Below the pieces are notes generated by a model that saw only the letters and a program-made list of their open reading frames with translations, searched no databases and was not told the DNA's origin. From positions 2,674,723 through 2,738,722 of the forward strand of contig NZ_CP147407.1 in NCBI RefSeq assembly GCF_037201815.1: DNA of 64,000 bases. The letters are read 5' to 3'. This DNA is from Metabacillus sp. FJAT-52054. GTDB taxonomy: Bacteria > Bacillota > Bacilli > Bacillales > Bacillaceae. Below are positions 1-7,984 of this stretch, in pieces (positions within the stretch are counted from its first letter, which is position 1; every line of letters starts with the position of its first letter). The translations under genes and the position numbers were made by a program.

Positions 1-240
1 AGCAGCTATCCCTGAAACAGATGATCCGAGAGGAATGGATACTTTTACTTGTTTTTTATCAGAAGGGTCCACTGGACTCAATGCGTTCTGAATATATATG
101 ATGCCTGCAAGAGCGATCGCAGCAATTGCGATCCCAGCCACAAGGACAATTCGCCATACAATTTTCCGGATTGATTTTGCCTCTTCCTGTTTTTCAAGCA
201 GTGTTTTATGTATGGATGGTTTGTTTTGTTTTTGCTTCAT
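1..240 (-). CDS. mltG: Endolytic transglycosylase MltG, N-terminal part (cut by window edge)
   Basis: Only the first 80 codons are present; the gene runs off the left edge. The start is the ATG at 238-240, preceded by the strong ribosome site GAAAGGGGGAAAAGG. The product begins with a lysine/glutamine-rich cytoplasmic tail, then one hydrophobic membrane segment at about residues 30-52, followed by the start of an extracytoplasmic domain (VKVSIPLGSSVSGIA) typical of the LysM-like part of MltG (YrrL). MltG cleaves nascent peptidoglycan strands outside the membrane and ends chain elongation. The catalytic domain is outside the window. Gene order (next to yrzB, ruvX, ireB and alaS) is that of B. 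subtilis yrrL. Confidence 0.85.
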   Translation of the reverse strand, partial: MKQKQNKPSIHKTLLEKQEEAKSIRKIVWRIVLVAGIAIAAIALAGIIYIQNALSPVDPSDKKQVKVSIPLGSSVSGIAA

Positions 241-306
241 CCTTTTCCCCCTTTCACTTCCGTATATTATACTACAAAATTCTACCCCATTCGTCACTAT
301 CTGAAC

Positions 307-341
307 AAAAAAAGAAGCCGGGAATACATCCCCAGGCTCCT
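307..341 (-). terminator. Rho-independent terminator between yrzB and mltG
   Basis: Read on the minus strand, GAGCC-TGGGGA pairs with TCCC-GGCTTC around a short loop and is followed by seven T. It lies just after the yrzB stop and before the mltG ribosome site, so it probably ends or attenuates the alaS-ireB-ruvX-yrzB transcripts. Confidence 0.75.
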
Positions 342-353
342 TTTTATTTGCAT

Positions 354-647
354 TTAGTTTTCTTCTTCTTCCTCGTTATCGAAGAATGTGTTCATCATTT
401 CTTCAATCATGTCCCACTCTTCTTCTGTTTCAATTGGCTGAAGCTCGCCATCTTCGCCATTTTCGCTTGGCGTGAAGCTTGATGCATGAATTTCTACATC
501 CTCTTCATCCTGATCTTCACTGCTGATTGGGTAGTAAAGAACGTAGGATTTTTTGAATTCATCTGACTCAAATGTAAAAAGGATCTCGCAAAGCTGTTCG
601 TTTCCGTTTTCGTCTACTACTGTAATCTGTTTTTCACCATGTTCCAT
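354..647 (-). CDS. yrzB: DUF1292 family protein YrzB
   Basis: 97-residue acidic protein with a C-terminal run of glutamates (EEEEEN) and a conserved small beta-rich core ([19 protein letters not shown]). This matches the DUF1292 family, of unknown molecular function, in length and composition. The start ATG is preceded by GAGGTGAATAGAC. It lies downstream of ruvX in the same direction and is followed by a terminator, as in B. subtilis. It has no signal peptide or membrane segment, so it is cytoplasmic. Confidence 0.9.
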   Translation of the reverse strand: MEHGEKQITVVDENGNEQLCEILFTFESDEFKKSYVLYYPISSEDQDEEDVEIHASSFTPSENGEDGELQPIETEEEWDMIEEMMNTFFDNEEEEEN

Positions 648-675
648 GTCTATTCACCTCGTTAAGTAATCTCCG

Positions 676-1092
676 TTATCGGAGGCTGTCAAGATATCCT
701 TGAAGGATCATGACAGCTGCCATTTTATCAATGACTTTTTTGCGTTTTTTTCTGCTTACATCCGCTTCAATGAGCATCCGTTCTGCAGCCATTGTCGTTA
801 ATCTCTCGTCCCAGAGAACAACGGGAAGCGAAAATGTCTCTTCCAGCAGGGAAGCGAATCTTTGACACGCTTCCCCTCTCGGACCAATTGTGTTATTCAT
901 ATTTTTCGGAAGACCGACGACAATTTTGTCCGCCTCTTCCGTTTTAATGATTTCAGAAAGCCTAGTCAGACCATAGTCTCCGCCTTCTTCATTAATTTTA
1001 ACCGTTTCGAGTCCTTGAGCTGTCCAGCCCATAAGATCACTGACTGCTACTCCGATTGTTTTCGTTCCGTAATCCAAACCTAATACTCGCAT
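676..1092 (-). CDS. ruvX: Putative pre-16S rRNA nuclease / Holliday junction resolvase-like protein (YqgF/RuvX)
   Basis: 138-residue member of the YqgF/RuvX family with an RNase H-like fold. The N-terminus [19 protein letters not shown] carries the first catalytic aspartate (GLDYG); VVGLPKN is the second family motif and LWDERLTT the third acidic motif. Bacterial homologues process the 5' end of 16S rRNA and were first proposed as Holliday junction resolvases. B. subtilis calls it yrrK. It sits 3 bp downstream of ireB and 28 bp upstream of yrzB, indicating cotranscription. Confidence 0.92.
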   Translation of the reverse strand: MRVLGLDYGTKTIGVAVSDLMGWTAQGLETVKINEEGGDYGLTRLSEIIKTEEADKIVVGLPKNMNNTIGPRGEACQRFASLLEETFSLPVVLWDERLTTMAAERMLIEADVSRKKRKKVIDKMAAVMILQGYLDSLR

Positions 1093-1095
1093 CTA

Positions 1096-1362
1096 TTACT
1101 CCTCACGATGATTTTGCAGGTACGATTTAACAAGCTCTTCAATCAGCTCGTCTCTCTCAAGCTTGCGGATCAAGCTTCTTGCATCACGGTGACGGGGAAT
1201 ATAAGCCGGATCTCCTGAAAGCAAATAACCGACGATCTGATTGATCGGATTGTATCCTTTTTCCTTGAGTGCATCATGTACCGTAAACAAAACTTCGTTC
1301 ACATCTGTTTGAACGGAATCGTCCGAAACGTTGAATTTCATTGTTTTATCGAATGAGCTCAC
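1096..1362 (-). CDS. yrzL: IreB family regulatory phosphoprotein (YrzL)
   Basis: 88-residue DUF965/IreB family protein ([15 protein letters not shown] at the start; [20 protein letters not shown] in the middle). In enterococci IreB is a substrate of the Ser/Thr kinase IreK linked to cephalosporin resistance; the role in Bacillus is less clear. The chosen start is the GTG at 1360-1362, because AAAGAGGTG lies 6 bases upstream; a further GTG at 1369-1371 is itself part of that ribosome site. The length then equals that of the B. subtilis protein. Next gene ruvX begins 3 bp after the stop. Confidence 0.9.
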   Translation of the reverse strand: MSSFDKTMKFNVSDDSVQTDVNEVLFTVHDALKEKGYNPINQIVGYLLSGDPAYIPRHRDARSLIRKLERDELIEELVKSYLQNHREE

Positions 1363-1449
1363 TGTCTGCACCTCTTTCTCAAGTTCGCGCTCGAGGACTT
1401 GATCCTGCTCGTCCTGACTCTTATCACCATTCTACACTAAGAATGAGAA

Positions 1450-4086
1450 TTATAAAACGGATTTAACCCATTCCTCTGCATAGTTTAAAGCAGATTCGAG
1501 TTTTTCAGGGTCTTTTCCTCCTGCCTGAGCCATATCCGGACGGCCTCCGCCGCCTCCGCCGCAGCGCTCTGCGACTTCTTTTACGAGCTTGCCGGCATGC
1601 AGGCCGCGGTCAATAAGATCCTTCGAAACACCGGCTGCAATATTTACCTTATCACCATTTGCAGCCCCTAAAACGATTACTGCAGATCCAAGCTTTTCCT
1701 TCAAATCATCCAAAATGGCACGAAGACTGTTCATATCCTTTGCGTTCACCTTGCTTGCAAGAAGTTTAACGCCATCGATTTCTTTTACCTGGTCCGTTAA
1801 AGAAGTGGCTTCAAGATTGCCAAGCTTTGAAGTAAGGGACTCGTTTTCGCGCTGAAGATCTTTCAGTTCGCCTGTAAGAGCATCAATACGGGCAGGAACC
1901 TCTTTACTGTTTGTTTTAAGCTTAGCAGCGGCCGCTTCCAGAATGGCAATTTGCTCATTCATCGTTTCATAAGCCGTTTTTCCTGTTACAGCTTCGATCC
2001 TTCTTGTACCTGCACCGATACCGGATTCAGATACAAGCTTGAACAAGCCGATTGAAGAAGTGTTATCCACATGGCAGCCTCCGCATAGTTCAAGACTGTA
2101 CTTTCCAATTTGAACAACACGGACAATTTTGCCGTACTTTTCACCGAATAAAGCCATTGCTCCCATTGCTTTTGCTTCATCAATTGGTTTTAAGTCAATG
2201 TTTACACCGATGCCTGCCCAGATTTTTTCATTCACGATCTGCTCAATTTGTTTTAGCTCGCTATCTGTAATCTGGCCGAAATGGGAGAAATCAAAACGAA
2301 GGCGGTTTTCCGTCACCAATGATCCAGCCTGATTGACGTGGCCTCCGAGAACATCCTTCAATGCCTGATGCAGCAGATGAGTCGCAGTATGGTTCTTCAC
2401 AACACCTTCTCTTACTTTACGGTCAACCGCAGCTGTGACGGAATCATTTGCTCTTAATGTTCCTTTTTCAACAATCACGCGATGCAGATTTTGCCCGTTT
2501 GGAGCTTTTTTAACGTCTTTAACGCGTGCGGTGAAATTTGCATTGGAAATGGTTCCTTCATCTGCAATCTGTCCGCCGCTCTCCGCATAAAACGGTGTCT
2601 GTACAAGGATAAGCTGGATTTCTTCCCCTTCAGATGCTTCTGAGACAAGCTCGCCATCTTTCACAAGGGCAGCAGCTTCAGTTTCAACAGTAAGGTGCTC
2701 ATAACCGACAAACGTACTTTCCGTTGTGAGATCACCAAGTACTCCTCCCTGAACCTGCATGGAATCGACTTCCTGGCGAGCTGATCTTGCCCGTTCGCGC
2801 TGCTTTTGCATTTCAGACTCGAAGCCCTCTGCATCAATCTTCATTTGTTCTTCTTCTGCATATTCTTCTGTCAATTCAACCGGGAAGCCATAGGTATCAT
2901 AAAGGCGGAAAACGTCAGTGCCTGGAATGACATCGTGTCCCGCTTCTCTTTGCTTTTTAATCACTTCAGATAAAATAGCCAGTCCATCATTTAACGTTTC
3001 ATGGAAACGCTCTTCCTCGTTTTTAATGACTTTTTGTATAAACTCGGTCTTTTGTTTAACTTCCGGATAGAAGGCTTCCATAATTTCACCAACTACCGGT
3101 ACAAGCTCATACATAAATGGGCGGTTGATATCAAGTTTTTTTGCATAGCGCACAGCCCGTCGAAGCAGACGGCGGAGAACATAGCCGCGGCCTTCGTTGG
3201 ACGGAAGAGCTCCATCCCCTACTGCAAAGGATACGGTACGGATATGATCGGCAATAACCTTAAATGCCTCATCCTTCTCTTTGCTGTCATGGTACTCCAT
3301 ACCGGCAATTGCTGCAGTTGCTTCAATAATCGGCATAAAGAGATCCGTCTCATAGTTGGTCGGAACATTTTGAATAACGGAGCACATCCGCTCAAGTCCC
3401 ATCCCTGTATCAATATTTTTCTTAGGAAGCGGAGTATAGGTTCCATTCGAATTATGGTTAAATTCAGAGAAAACAAGGTTCCATACTTCTAAATAACGCT
3501 CATTTTCGCCGCCTGGATATAGCTCGGAATCTTCCGGATCGTTCCCGTAAGCCTCACCGCGGTCATAAAAAATCTCCGTGTTCGGTCCGCTCGGGCCTTC
3601 GCCGATATCCCAGAAGTTCCCTTCAAGCCGAATGATGCGCTCTTCCGGAACGCCTACTTTAGCCGTCCATATGTCGAAGGCTTCATTGTCTTCAGGGTGA
3701 ATCGTAACAGAAAGCTTTTCAGCGTCAAAGCCGATCCACTTCTCGCTTGTAAGGAACTCCCAAGCCCATTCAATTGCTTCTTCTTTGAAGTATTCTCCGA
3801 TTGAGAAGTTTCCAAGCATTTCGAAGAACGTATGATGTCGTGCCGTTTTCCCTACATTTTCAATATCGTTGGTGCGGATGGATTTCTGCGCGTTGCAAAT
3901 TCTTGGGTTCGCAGGAATCACACGTCCGTCAAAATATTTTTTCAGGGTAGCAACCCCGCTGTTAATCCACAAAAGAGAAGGATCTTCATGCGGAACAAGT
4001 GATGCACTTGGTTCTACTGAGTGGCCTTTTTCTTTGAAAAAATCAAGAAACATTTGGCGTACTTCTGCAGACGTTAAAAATTTCAT
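1450..4086 (-). CDS. alaS: Alanyl-tRNA synthetase
   Basis: 878 residues, the usual length. It charges tRNA(Ala) with alanine and hydrolyses mischarged Ser- and Gly-tRNA. The N-terminal class II catalytic domain begins [22 protein letters not shown]; the editing domain has the zinc-site motifs [12 protein letters not shown] and CGGCHVDNT; a C-terminal coiled-coil and DHHA1 domain ends with the glycine-rich motif [18 protein letters not shown]. The start ATG follows TTAAGGAGGAGAA. Expression is under a T-box leader with its own promoter immediately upstream. Followed by ireB-ruvX-yrzB. Confidence 0.98.
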   Translation of the reverse strand: MKFLTSAEVRQMFLDFFKEKGHSVEPSASLVPHEDPSLLWINSGVATLKKYFDGRVIPANPRICNAQKSIRTNDIENVGKTARHHTFFEMLGNFSIGEYFKEEAIEWAWEFLTSEKWIGFDAEKLSVTIHPEDNEAFDIWTAKVGVPEERIIRLEGNFWDIGEGPSGPNTEIFYDRGEAYGNDPEDSELYPGGENERYLEVWNLVFSEFNHNSNGTYTPLPKKNIDTGMGLERMCSVIQNVPTNYETDLFMPIIEATAAIAGMEYHDSKEKDEAFKVIADHIRTVSFAVGDGALPSNEGRGYVLRRLLRRAVRYAKKLDINRPFMYELVPVVGEIMEAFYPEVKQKTEFIQKVIKNEEERFHETLNDGLAILSEVIKKQREAGHDVIPGTDVFRLYDTYGFPVELTEEYAEEEQMKIDAEGFESEMQKQRERARSARQEVDSMQVQGGVLGDLTTESTFVGYEHLTVETEAAALVKDGELVSEASEGEEIQLILVQTPFYAESGGQIADEGTISNANFTARVKDVKKAPNGQNLHRVIVEKGTLRANDSVTAAVDRKVREGVVKNHTATHLLHQALKDVLGGHVNQAGSLVTENRLRFDFSHFGQITDSELKQIEQIVNEKIWAGIGVNIDLKPIDEAKAMGAMALFGEKYGKIVRVVQIGKYSLELCGGCHVDNTSSIGLFKLVSESGIGAGTRRIEAVTGKTAYETMNEQIAILEAAAAKLKTNSKEVPARIDALTGELKDLQRENESLTSKLGNLEATSLTDQVKEIDGVKLLASKVNAKDMNSLRAILDDLKEKLGSAVIVLGAANGDKVNIAAGVSKDLIDRGLHAGKLVKEVAERCGGGGGGRPDMAQAGGKDPEKLESALNYAEEWVKSVL

Positions 4087-4130
4087 TCATTTCTCCTCCT
4101 TAATATGTATGCCGGGCGGCTCCGAAAAAC

Positions 4131-4389
4131 AAAAAACTCCCGTTCCTGTACAAATCCTTTAGATTTGCACAGGGACGAGAGTTGCTCGCGGTACCACCCT
4201 GATTATGGATTCCAAAACATCCATCAGCTTCATTGGACCTTAACGCGGTCTCAGGACGGCAGGACTTTTACCTGCACTCAGGAATAGCGTTCCGTCACCC
4301 TTCAATAAACACCCTTTCAGCCTTGGGGCATTCTCTCTGGAAATGGACTGTGACCTACTCGTTTCCATCAGCGTTTATTACCTATTATA
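4131..4389 (-). promoter_or_regulatory. T-box riboswitch leader of alaS
   Basis: On the minus strand the 14-nt T-box core AGGGTGGTACCGCG lies at 4187-4200. It is followed by a GC-rich hairpin (CTCTCGTCCCTGTGCAAAT pairing with ATTTGTACAGGAACGGGAG) and a T run at 4131-4136, the classical leader terminator. A stem-loop I region lies upstream and contains an AGAGAG element. The bulged triplet GCT at 4286-4288, followed by A, is the likely specifier and reads an alanine codon, in line with the downstream alaS. Uncharged tRNA(Ala) would stabilise the antiterminator. Confidence 0.93.
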
Positions 4390-4395
4390 CCGTAG

Positions 4396-4424
4396 ATTAT
4401 AGACAATGGCCGCCCGCCTGTCAA
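4396..4424 (-). promoter_or_regulatory. SigA promoter of the alaS T-box transcript
   Basis: Perfect consensus: -35 TTGACA (4419-4424), 17-bp spacer, -10 TATAAT (4396-4401). Transcription should begin near 4389. The -35 box contains the TGA stop codon of the upstream gene yrrI. Confidence 0.92.
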
Positions 4425-5476
4425 TCATGCCGGAGAAGCCGGACTCCATGCTCCAAAACGACCCTCAGGACAGCGGTGACAGGTACGGCGATAATCAGTC
4501 CGAAAATTCCTGCAAGCTCACCGCCAGCAGCGAGCGCCAGCATAATAACAATGGGATGCATATGCAGGCTTCTTCCAACAATCAGAGGACTGATTACGTT
4601 TCCTTCAAGAAATTGCAGAACCAAAATGATAATAACCACGGTAATCACTGTTTGAGTCGACATCGCTGCCGCCAAAATTAAAGCCGGAATAGCACCGATC
4701 ACAGGGCCAAAGTAAGGAATCACATTTGTAATCGCTATAATCATTCCAAGCACAAGCGGATACTTTACCCCAAAAAACCATAAAGAGATAAACGCCAGCA
4801 GACCCATAATGACACAAACAAAAAACTGGCCCCGAATGTAGCTTCCGAGAGACTCATCTGCATCCCTCAGCAGCTCCTTCCCCCTCCTTCTCCACTTTTT
4901 CGGAGTCAAATACCAGGCAGCTTTTTTCAACAGTGAAAAATCCTTCAGCATATAAAAAACCAAAAATGGAATAAGTGTTAAAATTACCGCATTATCAAAC
5001 AGTGACCGGATCGAGTAGATAATGCCGTCAATCATCCCTGAGATCCACTGCTCCGCCTCGCCAAGCAACCCCTCCACCCGATGATGCAGCCCCATCGGCC
5101 AATGATCCGTCTGATCCCTGATCATCGTAAGCCAGCCCTCATAAAGCTTCACCATCCGCGGCGCATTAGCCGACAGCTCCATCAGCTGATTAATAAGCAG
5201 CGGAATGCCCCGATAAAAACCATACCCAATCGAACCGAAGAACAGCAAATAAATAATGAGAATCGAAAGCGTCCTCGGAAGCCCCGTTTCATGCAGCTTC
5301 TCTACAATCGGATGAAGCAAATACGTGATAAAGGAAGCAATAACAAACGGCACGATAATGGCCTGCAGCATAATCCAGACTGGATTCCACACTACCCGCA
5401 GTTTAAGAAATAAATAAAGGGATAATAAAGACAGCAGAATAATTCCCGCTCTTAGCAGGATCTTTTTTTCTTTCAC
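4421..5476 (-). CDS. yrrI: AI-2E family transporter (YrrI)
   Basis: 351-residue polytopic membrane protein of the AI-2E/PerM family. It has an N-terminal pair of hydrophobic segments (ILLSLLSLYLFLKL; IIVPFVIASFITYLLHPIV), a long soluble loop, then a C-terminal bundle with the family motif PYFGPVIGAIPA and the ending GGELAGIFGLIIAVPVTA. Members include exporters and Na+/H+ antiporters; the substrate here is unknown. The start is GTG at 5474-5476 behind GGAGGGGATGCCCC. It lies upstream of alaS as in B. subtilis, but the glnQHMP genes that separate the two there are absent. Confidence 0.9.
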   Translation of the reverse strand: MKEKKILLRAGIILLSLLSLYLFLKLRVVWNPVWIMLQAIIVPFVIASFITYLLHPIVEKLHETGLPRTLSILIIYLLFFGSIGYGFYRGIPLLINQLMELSANAPRMVKLYEGWLTMIRDQTDHWPMGLHHRVEGLLGEAEQWISGMIDGIIYSIRSLFDNAVILTLIPFLVFYMLKDFSLLKKAAWYLTPKKWRRRGKELLRDADESLGSYIRGQFFVCVIMGLLAFISLWFFGVKYPLVLGMIIAITNVIPYFGPVIGAIPALILAAAMSTQTVITVVIIILVLQFLEGNVISPLIVGRSLHMHPIVIMLALAAGGELAGIFGLIIAVPVTAVLRVVLEHGVRLLRHD

Positions 5477-5540
5477 GGGGCATCCCCTCCGGAGATTAGT
5501 TTGGGGGATTTTTGGGGGGATTATGCAGGGGGCATTCGAT

Positions 5541-6506
5541 TTACATATTGATTTTATAGGCAGTGGACCTGTGACTTCCTGTCGTTTCCAAGTTCAAGGA
5601 TTTTAATAGCCTTTTTACAGTAGAGCTGGAAGACAGGTTTAGGAAGGATTTTGCTTCACGATTCGATATTAAGTTTTGAAACAAATAGCCGTAATCCTCC
5701 AATGCTTCAATATGTGCATCTTTAGAAGTGATCCCGCATAAACCGCACATCCACATTGAATTTTTCAGCCTTGTCATTGTTAACTTCGAACACTTCATAC
5801 AACAGACCCCTGGCAAGATATTATGCGAGTGTATTTGATGCTTTGACATCATATTTTTTTCTAGATCTGAATGGGCGGACAATAATTTATTGCTTAATTC
5901 GGCTAGCTGTTCAGATGTAAGAATTTCTTTTTGGTATATCTTTTCTAGTTCATTTATTTTAAATGGGATTGTATTGCTATGAAGCACCTTATGGGGGATT
6001 TCATGATTATTCTTGGAGGTTTCAAGCATAGTACGAGGATTTCCAATCGCAACGAATTCCTGTATAGGAAGTACAGGAAGGCTGTATTTTCTTAACCAAT
6101 TTACTAATTGCAGTCTTTGCCGTTTAACTTGCACAATTGGATCGGGAAAGGGCTCTTTTATATTATTCTGAATTCTTATGAGCTGGTTGAAATCAGAATC
6201 GAAAATCAGCGTCCCTGCTATATTCTTCACCTCAAAAATAGTAATAAAAGACCGAGACAGCAGCAGTACATCTATCTGAAAAAAATGGATGCCGTCATGC
6301 AGCCTTAAATCATGGAATATCTGATAGGTCTCTCTCGGAAGAAAGCTAAGGGGATATTCCATTTCCTTTTCTCCTTTAAATCCCGCTGATTGAATAGCTA
6401 AGTCTTGGAGAACAGCTTCGTACTTAGGATGTTTCGGATCGAGTCTTCTTTTTAATGCATGGAGTTGTTTTAGAGAACGAGGAATTTGCAGGGGTTTGAT
6501 AATCAT
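5541..6506 (-). CDS. NERD (nuclease-related) domain protein with C-terminal zinc ribbon
   Basis: 321-residue soluble protein. Residues about 40-170 match the NERD nuclease-like domain, related to the restriction endonuclease fold: GFKGEKEMEYPL, then FQIDVLLLS and IFEVKN, which supply the D...ExK active-site pattern. The C-terminal third has CCMKCSKL and WMCGLCG, a CxxC-CxxC zinc ribbon, then a helical tail. The start ATG follows GAAGGAGAATCTTAA. Homologues occur in plasmids and accessory regions and no definite role is established. The gene interrupts the yrrI-yrzQ order and lies next to a 21-bp tandem repeat, suggesting a lineage-specific insertion. Confidence 0.8.
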   Translation of the reverse strand: MIIKPLQIPRSLKQLHALKRRLDPKHPKYEAVLQDLAIQSAGFKGEKEMEYPLSFLPRETYQIFHDLRLHDGIHFFQIDVLLLSRSFITIFEVKNIAGTLIFDSDFNQLIRIQNNIKEPFPDPIVQVKRQRLQLVNWLRKYSLPVLPIQEFVAIGNPRTMLETSKNNHEIPHKVLHSNTIPFKINELEKIYQKEILTSEQLAELSNKLLSAHSDLEKNMMSKHQIHSHNILPGVCCMKCSKLTMTRLKNSMWMCGLCGITSKDAHIEALEDYGYLFQNLISNREAKSFLNLSSSSTVKRLLKSLNLETTGSHRSTAYKINM

Positions 6507-6577
6507 TTAAGATTCTCCTTCCGATGTCACTCATTAATTCCACTTACAAGGGAAAAACTCCTTCCTCTACGGACACA

Positions 6578-6685
6578 ACAATTTTACGGGCATTTTCTTG
6601 TCGATTACGGGCAGCTATTTGTCGATTGCGGGCACAAATGTGTCGATTTCGGGCAATTCTATGTCGATTACAGCCAAACCGACAC
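6578..6685. repeat. 21-bp intergenic tandem repeat, about four to five copies
   Basis: TGTCGATT-N-CGGGCA starts at 6599, 6620, 6641 and 6662, an exact 21-bp period. The remaining six bases vary. A degenerate first copy (TTTTACGGGCA) precedes at about 6578. The 275-bp stretch 6507-6780 otherwise holds only the yrzQ terminator and probably the promoter of the NERD gene. Since 21 is a multiple of three, reading frames pass through, but none has a ribosome site or family resemblance. Confidence 0.85.
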
Positions 6686-6737
6686 AACTATCTATTATCC
6701 GACAATTTTCCCAACCGCAAAACCACCCCACCCCAAC

Positions 6738-6767
6738 AAAAAAAACCCCCGCAACACGCGGAGGTTT
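6738..6767 (-). terminator. Terminator downstream of yrzQ
   Basis: Minus strand CCTCCGC, loop GTGTT, GCGGGGG, then eight T. The perfect seven-pair stem has one G-U. It ends the recD2-side transcript that includes yrrD, yrzR and yrzQ. Confidence 0.85.
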
Positions 6768-6780
6768 TCACCAACTGCTA

Positions 6781-6912
6781 TTAAAACATTTTCTTCATCT
6801 GGCGCTGCCAGTTTTTTTTCATTTTGCGGGTGTTCATGCGTTTGCCGCTCATTGCGTAGGTTGCGGCAGCGCCGATTCCCATTGAAATTATTGAGGTCAT
6901 GGTGCGGTTCAT
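6781..6912 (-). CDS. yrzQ: Small DUF3918 family protein YrzQ
   Basis: 43-residue peptide starting MNRTMTSIISMGIGAAATYA with a very basic C-terminus (KRMNTRKMKKNWQRQMKK). The N-terminal half is a short hydrophobic, glycine/alanine-rich segment that may insert in or lie on the membrane. The ATG is preceded by a good ribosome site (AAAGGAGGAAAACGCC). The sequence pattern and the position between yrrI and yrzR/yrrD match B. subtilis YrzQ (DUF3918). Function unknown. Confidence 0.8.
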   Translation of the reverse strand: MNRTMTSIISMGIGAAATYAMSGKRMNTRKMKKNWQRQMKKMF

Positions 6913-6938
6913 GGCGTTTTCCTCCTTTAATTTCGATT

Positions 6939-7127
6939 TTAGCTTACGGTACGGTCATGTTCGTCAAACAAGTCATCTAGTGAGCTTAAGGTACCGTCTT
7001 CTTCAACCTGATGGGTTAAAATCATTCCTTTGGATACCGAAAGCTCGATAAAGCAGCCCCAGCAGTAATACTGGTTTACTCCTATTTTTCCAAGGTCCTT
7101 GCATTGACAGTTCGGGCATTTTAACAA
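6939..7127 (-). CDS. yrzR: Small zinc-ribbon-like protein YrzR
   Basis: About 62 residues. Two cysteine pairs (CPNC near the N-terminus, YYCWGC about 18 residues later) suggest a zinc ribbon; the C-terminus is acidic (SLDDLFDEHD). The preferred start is the TTG at 7125-7127, eight bases after GAGGTG; a GTG at 7134-7136 is possible but overlaps the ribosome site. It begins right after yrrD, so the two are likely translated from one mRNA. Position corresponds to B. subtilis yrzR. Function unknown. Confidence 0.75.
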   Translation of the reverse strand: MLKCPNCQCKDLGKIGVNQYYCWGCFIELSVSKGMILTHQVEEDGTLSSLDDLFDEHDRTVS

Positions 7128-7139
7128 ACCGGGCACACC

Positions 7140-7622
7140 TCACTCTTGAATCACATCCATGACGATGGCATCCTTGCTTACCATTAGTTCCTCGCTTAGG
7201 GGGTTTACTTTTTTCCGCCCTTCGGTTAAATCAGCGAAGAATCCGTCTGTCAGTTCGTATGCTACGATTGTGCCCAGTTGTTCTGTAAAATATACGTCTT
7301 CCAGGAGACCGAGCTGTTCGCCGGTTTTCGAGTAGACGGTTTTGTTAAACAGCTGCCCATTGCCGCGGAATCGATAATCTTCTTTTGCAGCAGCTGCAGG
7401 CTGCAGCTGTTCCGGATCTTTGACCATCACTCCGTCTTCTCCCACTGAATCTATACAGGCCAGCGGAATGAAGCGGTCTTTCTTGAATAGACCTTTGCCA
7501 TCCAAGATAAGTCCGGAAACGTGCCCGTCTGTGCTGATGACTAAATCCGTAATTTTGCCTATGCAGGCAGCGTTTCTTGCATCAAAAACCGGAAGTCCCT
7601 TTAATGTTCCGTATGTCCGCAA
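7140..7622 (-). CDS. yrrD: PRC-barrel domain protein YrrD
   Basis: 160 residues with two PRC-barrel repeats: the first (GTLKGLPVFDARNAACIGKITDLV) at about residues 5-75, the second (LFNKTVYSKTGEQLGLLEDVYF) at about 85-150. PRC barrels occur in RimM, in photosynthetic reaction centres and in many small bacterial proteins; the role of YrrD is not established. The start is taken as TTG at 7620-7622, six bases after AAAGGTGGGAG; a GTG at 7647-7649 lacks a ribosome site. Followed by yrzR and yrzQ. Confidence 0.82.
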   Translation of the reverse strand: MRTYGTLKGLPVFDARNAACIGKITDLVISTDGHVSGLILDGKGLFKKDRFIPLACIDSVGEDGVMVKDPEQLQPAAAAKEDYRFRGNGQLFNKTVYSKTGEQLGLLEDVYFTEQLGTIVAYELTDGFFADLTEGRKKVNPLSEELMVSKDAIVMDVIQE

Positions 7623-7726
7623 GATGATCTCCCACCTTTCCGAACACACTTAGGATTCTTCCTCCAGCATTAAGTCATACAGCGTAACGTTTTCCATTCC
7701 GCTAAAAAGTTCTTTAGGCAAAAGGT

Positions 7727-7754
7727 TTGACATTTTCCAAATGTGGTATTTAAT
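7727..7754 (+). promoter_or_regulatory. Promoter of the small membrane-protein gene at 7791
   Basis: TTGACA (7727-7732), 16-bp spacer, TTTAAT (7749-7754); the start codon lies about 30 bp downstream of the expected transcription start. Confidence 0.6.
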
Positions 7755-7790
7755 AACAAGCAATCATACCAATATCGAGGACGTGATTTT

Positions 7791-7940
7791 ATGAATGAAC
7801 ATAAAGATGTCGAGGTTAGAGAGAAGAGAAAGGATTCAAGTCTTGTTGCATCTACATTTATTAAATACGCAGCGTATTTGATCATCTTTTTTGGAATCAT
7901 TTGGTTTTTGATCAGCTATATTTTACCGATGTTTAATTAA
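7791..7940 (+). CDS. Small single-pass membrane protein, 49 residues
   Basis: Begins MNEHKDVEVREKRKDSS, a charged cytoplasmic head, followed by one hydrophobic segment (YAAYLIIFFGIIWFLISYIL) and ending PMFN. The ATG at 7791 is preceded by GAGGACG at a rather long spacing. The gene has a recognisable SigA promoter and ends in the bidirectional terminator shared with recD2, which supports it being real despite its size. It is the only plus-strand gene between the window start and rarA. I do not recognise the family. Confidence 0.7.
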   Translation: MNEHKDVEVREKRKDSSLVASTFIKYAAYLIIFFGIIWFLISYILPMFN

Positions 7941-7948
7941 TAGAAGCC

Positions 7949-7984
7949 AAAAAGCCGCCTGTCATCCAGCAGGCGGCTTTTTTT
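7949..7984. terminator. Bidirectional terminator between the 49-residue gene and recD2
   Basis: AAAAAGCCGCCTG, loop of seven bases, CAGGCGGCTTTTTTT. Thirteen-pair stem with A and T runs on both sides, so it serves recD2 on the minus strand and the small gene on the plus strand. Confidence 0.93.

Noticed and set aside
3001..3492. 163-codon plus-strand frame
   Set aside because: Antisense of alaS, which is a certain gene; no ribosome site.
6486..6980. Plus-strand frames of 86-164 codons over the 21-bp repeats
   Set aside because: Low-complexity translations of the repeat (seven-residue period), extending into yrzQ antisense; no start signal.
7650..7733. 27-codon minus-strand frame beginning MSNLLPKELFSGMENVTL just before yrrD
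   Set aside because: The peptide looks plausible but the ribosome site is poor (TTTGGAAA) and the stretch overlaps the plus-strand promoter at 7727; not enough to call a gene.
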